Assembly (NCBI GenBank): GCA_947311495.1
Contig: CAMZLG010000052.1
Coordinates: 1-38,547, forward strand
Origin: an uncultured Zetaproteobacteria bacterium
GTDB lineage: Bacteria; Pseudomonadota; Zetaproteobacteria; Mariprofundales; Mariprofundaceae
DNA: 38,547 nucleotides
Direction of reading: 5' to 3'
The translations under genes were made by a program, and so were the position numbers. The notes below the pieces were generated by a model, which did no database searches, had not been told where the DNA came from, and saw nothing but the letters and a program-made list of their open reading frames with translations. This document shows positions 32,738 through 38,547 of the stretch, piece after piece (the stretch's first letter is position 1; each line of letters starts with the position of its first letter).

Positions 32738-33535
32738 ATGAAGAATTTGATGGGTAAACTTTGGTTTTTATTATGTGCGTTAGTTATCAGTAGTCAGACG
32801 GTTTATGCTGTGAATGTTGGCACAGTTGTTGATGTTAGTGGCGATGTTTGGTTGATGGATGCGGGCAAGGCATGGCGTTTGGCTGTGGAGGACAAAGTTG
32901 ATTCGGAGAAAACGGTTGTCACTGAGGAAGATGGTTTGATACAGATTGAGCTTACAGATGGTTCACTGCTGAATATTGCGTCACGCACCCGTATAAAATT
33001 GGATAAGTATGTGGTGGAAAAACATGAGTCGTTCAGCTTTGATGTATTATGGGGTAAAGTACGTTATGAAGTGAACAAGATTATTGACCCCAACAATGCA
33101 TTTAATGTTCAAACTACAACAGCAGCTATTGGTGTGCGCGGAACAAGTTTTGAAGTACGGATGCCTTACCCTGAGCACATGCAAGGTATGCAATTCTCAC
33201 CAAGCGCAAGTCTGAATTCGATTGGTTTGCAAACCACAACCATTGATATGGATGAAGGTCTTACAGTGTTGACGGACCTTAAAGGGCAGGAGCATGAATT
33301 GCCCGCAGGCACGATTACCACCGTGGATAAAGATGCCAATGTGATACAAATTGTGAAAGGTGCACCCAAGTCAAAACCCATAGAAATACCGAAACCCACG
33401 GTGTTTATTCCAGAAGTTAAGACAGATACGCAATCTGTGGCTACAAAAGCTGCCATCACTACGGGCGTGAATGCATCGGCGCTTCAAAGCGCAACGATCA
33501 CACCACCACGTGTGTCTGGGTTCGGCGGACGTTAG
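32738..33535 (+). CDS. exported FecR-domain protein
   Basis: 265 residues with a signal peptide ending near VYA-V. The FecR domain spans roughly residues 30-150: VGTVVDVSGDVWLMDAGKAWRLAVEDKVDSEKTVVTEEDGLIQIELTDGSLLNIASRTRIKL...FDVLWGKVRYEV, then FNVQTTTAAIGVRGTSFEV. The C-terminal third is Pro/Thr-rich and low in complexity. There is no anti-sigma transmembrane helix or sigma factor beside it, so this is a stand-alone periplasmic or surface FecR domain rather than a FecIR signalling protein. The ATG at 32738 follows GGAAGGG. The sppA ATG is immediately adjacent to its stop. Confidence 0.85.
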   Translation: MKNLMGKLWFLLCALVISSQTVYAVNVGTVVDVSGDVWLMDAGKAWRLAVEDKVDSEKTVVTEEDGLIQIELTDGSLLNIASRTRIKLDKYVVEKHESFSFDVLWGKVRYEVNKIIDPNNAFNVQTTTAAIGVRGTSFEVRMPYPEHMQGMQFSPSASLNSIGLQTTTIDMDEGLTVLTDLKGQEHELPAGTITTVDKDANVIQIVKGAPKSKPIEIPKPTVFIPEVKTDTQSVATKAAITTGVNASALQSATITPPRVSGFGGR

Positions 33536-35338
33536 ATGAAAAAGGTGTTCTTCGTCTTGATGAAAGGGGTTACAGGCACACGCACTGTGATGCTGAATGT
33601 ATTTTTCTTATTTTTTCTTGGCTTTTTTATAGTGACTTTGATAAATGCTCAGCCATCACTACCTGATAAAATGGTGTTGCAGTTGGATTTGCAAGGTGAG
33701 TTGGTGGAGCAGGTGCAACGTCCTGAGTTTGGTTTATCTGCGCTTACTGCACCTGCACCGAGACAAGTGAAAGTGAATGACGTGGTCAATGCTTTGGAGC
33801 GGGCAGCCAAAGATGAAGTAGTGCTTGGGGTGCGCCTTGATTTGGGTGAGTTAAGCCGGGCTGCATTGCCGCATTTGCAAGAGTTAAGACGTGCTGTTGA
33901 AGCCTTTAAAGAAAGTGGAAAACCCGTGATGGCGTATGCCGATAATTTCACCCAAGCGCAATACTATTTGGCAGCAACCGCCGATGAAGTGTATATCCAT
34001 CCCTTGGGTAATATCGGGCTGCAAGGTTATGCAGTGTATCGCAATTATATTAAAGATGCGTTAGATAAACTGGCGATTGATGTGCATGTGTTTCGCGCAG
34101 GAAAATACAAATCTGCGGCAGCACCCTTTATCCATAACAGTATGACCGATGATGAGCGCAAAGCCAATAAAGCTTGGCTGAACACGCTTTGGGGCGTTTA
34201 TACCGATGACTTGTTCGAAATGCGAGGCATTGAACCTGAACGCTTGCAATATGTGTTGGACAACCCTGCTTTATCCATTCAAATGTATGAAGGTGACTTG
34301 GGTAAACTGATGTTGGCAGAGCATTGGGTGGATGGACTGAAATATGCCGATGAAGCTGATGCGCAACTGATGCAAAAAACAGGCGAAGTGGATTTGGTTG
34401 ATTTTAAAACGTATTTGATGGCAAGTGGTAGCAGTATTATTCCGAGTCAACCCAAGTCGGATGATAACTGGGTTGGTATTGTATTTGGTAGCGGGCAAAT
34501 TCTTCATGGTGACCAACCCTCAGGAAGCATAGGTAGCGATACCATGGTGGAACAATTGAATATGGCATTGGAAGATGAGCGCATTAAAGCTGTGGTACTG
34601 CGTTTGAATACGCCTGGTGGTAGTGCGCTAGCATCGGAAAGTATTCGTCATGCTGTGGATGTATTAAGGGCGCATGGTAAACCTGTGGTGGTATCTATGG
34701 GCAGTATGGCTGCATCGGGCGGTTATTGGATTGCCACGGCTGCCAATGAGATTTGGGCATCCCCTGCTACGATTACAGGTTCAATTGGGGTGTTTGGCAT
34801 CGTGCCCAATATCAGCCAGAGTTTGCAAAAGCTTGGCATCAATACCGATGGCTTAGGCACAACAAAAATTGCTGGGGCATTGCGTTTGGATAAACCGCTA
34901 GCACCTGAGCTTGCCGAGTCGATTCAGCTGACCATAGACCAAATTTATAAACAGTTTATCGGGCATGTTTCACAAGGGCGTAATATTCCTGTTGAAGATG
35001 TGGCGGAATTGGCGCAAGGGCGTGTGTGGAGCGGGCAAGATGCTTTGGAGCTGGGTTTGGTGGATAATTTGGGTGGTATTGATGATGCTATCCAAGCTGC
35101 GGCGCGACTTGCAGGTATGGATAAAAACTTTGAGCCGATTGAGGTGCTTCCTGAACAAAACCCATTCGACTTATTGTTGGATAATCTTTTAAGCGAAGCG
35201 GCGGTGATATTTGCACCAGCATCAAACACTTGGCTTGAACACATGCTTCATTCTGTGCAACAAAGTTTGTCAAACATGATGGTACTCAATGACCCAAGAG
35301 GTGTGTATGCATTAAGCGAGGTTGAGCTGGTTCAGTAA
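33536..35338 (+). CDS. sppA: signal peptide peptidase SppA (67K long form)
   Basis: A 600-residue membrane-bound serine protease with duplicated ClpP-like domains, which digests leftover signal peptides. One N-terminal membrane helix (VMLNVFFLFFLGFFIVTLI) is present. The catalytic Lys is in FRAGKYKSAAAPF near 187 and the Ser in SMGSMAASGGYWIATAANEIWASPATITGSIGVFG near 390, the same Lys/Ser arrangement as E. coli SppA. It starts directly after the FecR-gene stop, indicating translational coupling. The shared transcript with FecR may mean envelope quality control, which is only inferred. Confidence 0.93.
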   Translation: MKKVFFVLMKGVTGTRTVMLNVFFLFFLGFFIVTLINAQPSLPDKMVLQLDLQGELVEQVQRPEFGLSALTAPAPRQVKVNDVVNALERAAKDEVVLGVRLDLGELSRAALPHLQELRRAVEAFKESGKPVMAYADNFTQAQYYLAATADEVYIHPLGNIGLQGYAVYRNYIKDALDKLAIDVHVFRAGKYKSAAAPFIHNSMTDDERKANKAWLNTLWGVYTDDLFEMRGIEPERLQYVLDNPALSIQMYEGDLGKLMLAEHWVDGLKYADEADAQLMQKTGEVDLVDFKTYLMASGSSIIPSQPKSDDNWVGIVFGSGQILHGDQPSGSIGSDTMVEQLNMALEDERIKAVVLRLNTPGGSALASESIRHAVDVLRAHGKPVVVSMGSMAASGGYWIATAANEIWASPATITGSIGVFGIVPNISQSLQKLGINTDGLGTTKIAGALRLDKPLAPELAESIQLTIDQIYKQFIGHVSQGRNIPVEDVAELAQGRVWSGQDALELGLVDNLGGIDDAIQAAARLAGMDKNFEPIEVLPEQNPFDLLLDNLLSEAAVIFAPASNTWLEHMLHSVQQSLSNMMVLNDPRGVYALSEVELVQ

Positions 35339-35339
35339 G

Positions 35340-35630
35340 TTAATAAATTTTTGATTTTTGTAACATGTTTTGGTCAGCTTGATATAAAAAGGCTAAAAGT
35401 TCTGCTACCGCCTGATAAGCCGCCTCAGGAATTTCTTGTCCTACGGGCACTCGCGCAAGTAATGGGGCAAGTTGTTCATCATTATGGATATGCACGTCAT
35501 TTTCTTGAGCAATGCTTAAAATCGTTTTGGCAACATTGCCAAAACCAGAGGCAAGAACGCGAGGTGCAGAGCCTAAGTTTTGGTTATAACCTAAGGCGAT
35601 AGCAGCTTGTTGTGGTTTTAAATGTTTCAT
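35340..35630 (-). CDS. FlhB C-terminal-domain-like protein (stand-alone)
   Basis: 96 residues resembling only the cytoplasmic tail of FlhB/YscU: PQQAAIALGYNQNLGSAPRVLASGFGNVAKTILSIAQENDVHIHNDEQLAPLLARVPVGQEIPEAAYQAVAELLAFLYQ. In FlhB this part follows the self-cleaving NPTH motif. Here KPQQ stands where NPTH-Y would be, so no autocleavage is expected. No membrane part and no flagellar or secretion genes lie nearby. Such FlhB2-like proteins exist in some flagellated and non-flagellated bacteria; the role is not known to me. Convergent with sppA, one base apart. Confidence 0.82.
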   Translation of the reverse strand: MKHLKPQQAAIALGYNQNLGSAPRVLASGFGNVAKTILSIAQENDVHIHNDEQLAPLLARVPVGQEIPEAAYQAVAELLAFLYQADQNMLQKSKIY

Positions 35631-35747
35631 ACATCACCTATCGGATGAGAAACATTCAACTTAAATTTCACCTTGTATTCATTTGGCGGGGGTGACAATT
35701 GCACCGAAGTTTGTTGTGATGCGTGTGAATTCTTGGAGATGTCTAAT

Positions 35748-37073
35748 ATGTGGATGAAGAAATTATTGCTTTTATGTGTGCTGGGTTTGATGGCAGCACC
35801 AACACAGGCTGCAGAGCTTAAGCGGGCAAGCTTTGATAATGGCGTGCAGCTTATTGTTGAAGAAGACCATTCCGCACCTGTTGCCATGGTGCAAATCTGG
35901 CTAAAAGTTGGCGGGCGCGATGAAGTGCCAGGTAAAACAGGTTTAGCGCATGTGTTTGAACATATGATGTTTAAAGGCTCGAAGAAGCTTGAAGCAGGTG
36001 AATACTCCAAAATTATTTCAGCTATGGGCGGCTCAGATAACGCATTCACCTCCACGGATTACACTGCGTATTTTGAGACCATACCATCGGCAGAAGTCAA
36101 CCGAGTTTTAAGCATGGAAGCAGAGCGTTTTGCCCACTTAAAGCTACGCGACAAAGATTTTCAAAGTGAAATCCAAGTGATTATGGAAGAGCGCAGAATG
36201 CGCACCGAAGATGACCCTAACTCGCGTATGTTTGAAGAATTATCGGCTGCATCACTGCGATTACACCCGTATCGCAACCCTGTGATTGGTTGGATGCAGG
36301 ACCTAGAAGCCTTAACGATTCAAGATGTACGTGCTTTTTATAATAAACATTATGTGCCAGCCAGTGTGACCGTGGTTGTGGTGGGTGATGTTGATTTTAA
36401 ACAGGTTAAAAAAACGGTAGGCAAAACATTTGGCAAGATGAAATCGCACAAAGTTGAACCGCGCTTTAACCCGACAGAGCCAGAGCCTTTGGGAAGTAAA
36501 CGTGTGGAAGTCGTGATTCCTTCGCAATTGCCTTTGATTGCTTTTACCATGCCTGTGCCATCGTGGGTTCCACATAAAAATGATAAACAAGCTGCAGCCA
36601 TTGCGCTTGCCACAGAGATTTTGGCAGGTGGTAATTCGGCAGTATTGAACCAAGTGTTGGTCAATAAAAAGCAGGTGGCTATTGCTGTGGGTGCTGGTTA
36701 TGACCCGTTCACCATGGGTTTAGATTTGTGGTATGCCTACGGTTCAACAGGCATTGGACAAGATACCGCAAAATTTGAGCAAGCTTTTTGGTCATTGATG
36801 GATAAGATGGGTAAGGAGCTGTCCGATGAACGTAAGTTTGAAGCAGCCAAACGGCGCATGATTGCCAACACCGTGTTTGCCCAAGACTCCTTGTATTTAA
36901 GAGCCAAACATATCGGTATTTTAGAAACTGTGGGCATTGGGGCAGATGAAAAAGATAGGTGGCTTGATTTGATTCGTGAAGTAACGCCCGAGCAGGTGCG
37001 TGACGTGTTTAAAACATGGTTTATTCCAAGTCGTGCAACTACTGGTTTGTTGTTGCCTAAGGCGGTGAAATGA
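35748..37073 (+). CDS. M16-family zinc peptidase, catalytic subunit (HXXEH)
   Basis: About 441 residues with a signal peptide MWMKKLLLLCVLGLMAAPTQAA, so periplasmic. The inverted zinc motif HVFEH is in GLAHVFEHMMFKGS near 65-78, with the third ligand Glu in EIQVIMEERRMR. Then YRNPVIGWMQDLEALT and the YNKHYVPASVTVVVVGDV block are typical of pitrilysin/PqqF-like M16B proteins. The C-terminal domain lacks the Arg/Tyr pair that the partner has. ATG 35748 lies 9 bases after GGAG; the 35673 extension is unlikely. It overlaps the second M16 gene by 4 bases, so the pair is made together. Confidence 0.9.
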   Translation: MWMKKLLLLCVLGLMAAPTQAAELKRASFDNGVQLIVEEDHSAPVAMVQIWLKVGGRDEVPGKTGLAHVFEHMMFKGSKKLEAGEYSKIISAMGGSDNAFTSTDYTAYFETIPSAEVNRVLSMEAERFAHLKLRDKDFQSEIQVIMEERRMRTEDDPNSRMFEELSAASLRLHPYRNPVIGWMQDLEALTIQDVRAFYNKHYVPASVTVVVVGDVDFKQVKKTVGKTFGKMKSHKVEPRFNPTEPEPLGSKRVEVVIPSQLPLIAFTMPVPSWVPHKNDKQAAAIALATEILAGGNSAVLNQVLVNKKQVAIAVGAGYDPFTMGLDLWYAYGSTGIGQDTAKFEQAFWSLMDKMGKELSDERKFEAAKRRMIANTVFAQDSLYLRAKHIGILETVGIGADEKDRWLDLIREVTPEQVRDVFKTWFIPSRATTGLLLPKAVK

Positions 37074-38377
37074 TGAGATTTTTTTATTGGATTGCATTGA
37101 TGTTTTTCAGCATAACACAAGCACAAGCAACCACGCCTGTGCAGCAACACACCATGAAAAATGGTCTAAATATTATGCTGATGGAGGCGCATCATGTGCC
37201 TATGGTGGCAATGAAGCTCATCATGCCTGCGGGCAGCCGATTTGATGCTCAAGATAAGGGTGGTTCTGCTGCATTGCTTGCATCCATGCTGATGGATCAC
37301 ACCAAAAAACATGATTATTTGGCATGGGCGGCCAAGCTTGATGAAACATCCATTCGATTGGGGGCAGGTGCAGACAAAGACAGCTTATCGATTTCACTGA
37401 CGGTGCTCAAAGAAGCTGTGGATGAAGGTATGGATGCGTTTAGTGAAGCCTTGTTGCAACCAGGTTGGAACAAACAACGTTTTACTTTAAAACAAAAGAA
37501 CACGTTATCAGGGCTGACCAAAGCTCAAGAAGAAGCGGGTACATTTTCTGCCATTGCAGAAGGTGAATTGCTGTTTTCCAATCACCCTTATGGACATCCA
37601 ACATCGGGCACTTTGGCTTCTGTCAAAAACATCATATTGAACGACCTCAAATCTTTGTATGCCAATCAAGTTAAACCTGTGGGTGCAACGCTTGCGATAA
37701 GCGGCGATATGACCATGGATGAAGCGGTGCGTTTGGTGCAAGGTTATTTGGGTAATTGGCAAGGTGCGCCGAAAAAGGCACTTGCAGATATTGAGCAACC
37801 CACACCCTCAACCAAAAAAGAAATACATCATGTGATGGACAAACATCAAATGTTGATTGAGTGGGTGCGCCTTGGTCCATCGCGTCACGATGATGATTAT
37901 ATCACCATGATGGTGCTTAACCACATGCTTGGCGGTGGTGGTTTTGGTTCGCAATTGATGGAAGAAACTCGAGAAAAGCGTGGGTTAACGTATGGTGTGT
38001 ATTCCTACTTCCAACCCTATGAAACCCATGGTGCATACATCATTCGTTTGCAAACACGCGCTGACCAAGCAGAGGAAGCGGAGCAGGTGTTAAAACAAGT
38101 GCTTGCTGACATGGCGGCAGGGAAGATTACCCAAGATATGTTGGATAAAAGCAAAACCAATTTGATGGGTAGTTTTGCCCAACGCATGGATTCCAACCGT
38201 GAGCGAGTAGGGCTTTTGGCAATGATGGGTTTATATCATCGCCCGCTGGATTATCTAGAAAACTGGACGAAAAGCGTTGAATCCGTCACCCTTGCCGATG
38301 TATTACAGGGCGCAAAAAAATATTTACAACCTGATGATTGGAAACAAATTTGGGTTGGGCCTGAGAAAGAAAAGTAA
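37070..38377 (+). CDS. M16-family peptidase, non-catalytic partner subunit
   Basis: 435 residues with signal peptide (MRFFYWIALMFFSITQAQA). The M16 fold is recognisable (NGLNIMLMEAHHVPMVAMKLIMPAGSRFD), but the HXXEH position is replaced by GSAALLASMLMDHT, so no zinc site. The C-terminal half carries REKRGLTYGVYSYF, the Arg/Tyr substrate-binding pair of M16 partners, and MLGGGGFGSQLMEETR. With the upstream HXXEH protein it should form a heterodimer, as in other split M16B pairs. The ATGA overlap suggests equal synthesis. Substrates are probably short periplasmic peptides. Confidence 0.88.
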   Translation: MMRFFYWIALMFFSITQAQATTPVQQHTMKNGLNIMLMEAHHVPMVAMKLIMPAGSRFDAQDKGGSAALLASMLMDHTKKHDYLAWAAKLDETSIRLGAGADKDSLSISLTVLKEAVDEGMDAFSEALLQPGWNKQRFTLKQKNTLSGLTKAQEEAGTFSAIAEGELLFSNHPYGHPTSGTLASVKNIILNDLKSLYANQVKPVGATLAISGDMTMDEAVRLVQGYLGNWQGAPKKALADIEQPTPSTKKEIHHVMDKHQMLIEWVRLGPSRHDDDYITMMVLNHMLGGGGFGSQLMEETREKRGLTYGVYSYFQPYETHGAYIIRLQTRADQAEEAEQVLKQVLADMAAGKITQDMLDKSKTNLMGSFAQRMDSNRERVGLLAMMGLYHRPLDYLENWTKSVESVTLADVLQGAKKYLQPDDWKQIWVGPEKEK

Positions 38378-38386
38378 GGAAAGGTT

Positions 38387-38547
38387 ATGAAAACCGTTTT
38401 AGTTGTTGAAGATTCGAATACAAGCCGTGATGTGACCAGCCACTTTTTGCAACAAGGTGGCTTTCGTGTACTGGAAGCTGAAGACGGACAAGATGCCTTA
38501 GATATTTTGAGAAATCGGCATGTGGATTTGATTTTAACCGATATTAT
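38387..38547 (+). CDS. CheY-like response regulator (partial, runs off the window)
   Basis: The first 53 or so residues read MKTVLVVEDSNTSRDVTSHFLQQGGFRVLEAEDGQDALDILRNRHVDLILTDI. This is a receiver domain with acidic residues in VVEDS and the phospho-Asp in ILTDI. AAGGAAAGGTT precedes the ATG, 9 bases after the M16 stop. The rest of the protein, and so any output domain, is outside the window. Confidence 0.88.
   Translation, partial: MKTVLVVEDSNTSRDVTSHFLQQGGFRVLEAEDGQDALDILRNRHVDLILTDI

Noticed and set aside
36312-36664. Long antisense ORFs of 104-113 residues inside the M16 gene
   Set aside because: They are frame shadows of a well-supported protease gene.

Overview
This is a dense, mostly housekeeping stretch of a Gram-negative proteobacterial chromosome with moderate-to-low GC by eye. 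LPS-heptose synthesis (gmhB), Lgt, UppP, FecR, a beta-barrel-like protein and a YbiT-type ABC-F protein all point that way. The class II ribonucleotide reductase is split into NrdJa and NrdJb as in Pseudomonas. The lineage cannot be fixed from sequence alone. A gammaproteobacterium or a low-GC zetaproteobacterium (Mariprofundus/Ghiorsea-like) would fit, and this is a guess.

Layout. 60-8443 (+): purE; a divergent TsaC/YrdC-like protein; gmhB-plsC; a TlpA-like thioredoxin and an exported SRPBCC protein; anmK; ilvB-ilvN-folD; and a MIF-type tautomerase that starts with TTG. 8447-11695 (-): an AT-rich, tightly overlapping DpnII-type (GATC) restriction-modification operon. It holds a Dam-type methylase, a DpnII-like endonuclease, one unrecognised protein and a DpnA-like second methylase. 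11876-16611: an ABC-F ATPase, a small parvulin, and a convergent membrane-bound hybrid histidine kinase. 16751-19624 (+): ribF, argG and a cytochrome b561-like protein. 19621-20480 (-): a MarR regulator with an SRPBCC protein. 20573-21010 (+): a membrane-anchored acyl-carrier-like protein. 20988-25163 (-): tcdA-like, tatD, lgt, uppP and a DAHP synthase. 25545-28587 (+): nrdJa and nrdJb.

28866-29566 (-): a nucleotidyltransferase plus a small RHH-like protein, probably toxin-antitoxin. 29733-31862 (+): a small conserved-looking protein, then arsR-acr3-arsC. 31859-32635 (-): a putative outer-membrane protein. 32738-35338 (+): a FecR-domain protein and sppA. 35340-35630 (-): a stand-alone FlhB C-terminal-like protein. 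35748-38377 (+): two M16 peptidase-family proteins with complementary active-site halves. The window ends inside a CheY-like response regulator.

The most unusual places are four. (1) The roughly 240-base gap between nrdJa and nrdJb carries a series of perfect stem-loops, looks non-coding, and may be a structured RNA or mobile-element remnant. (2) The R-M operon has an extra, unrecognised third gene. (3) An acyl-carrier-like domain is tethered to the membrane. (4) The nrdJ upstream region holds two consensus DnaA boxes in inverted orientation. No tRNA, rRNA, CRISPR array or intact insertion sequence was seen.
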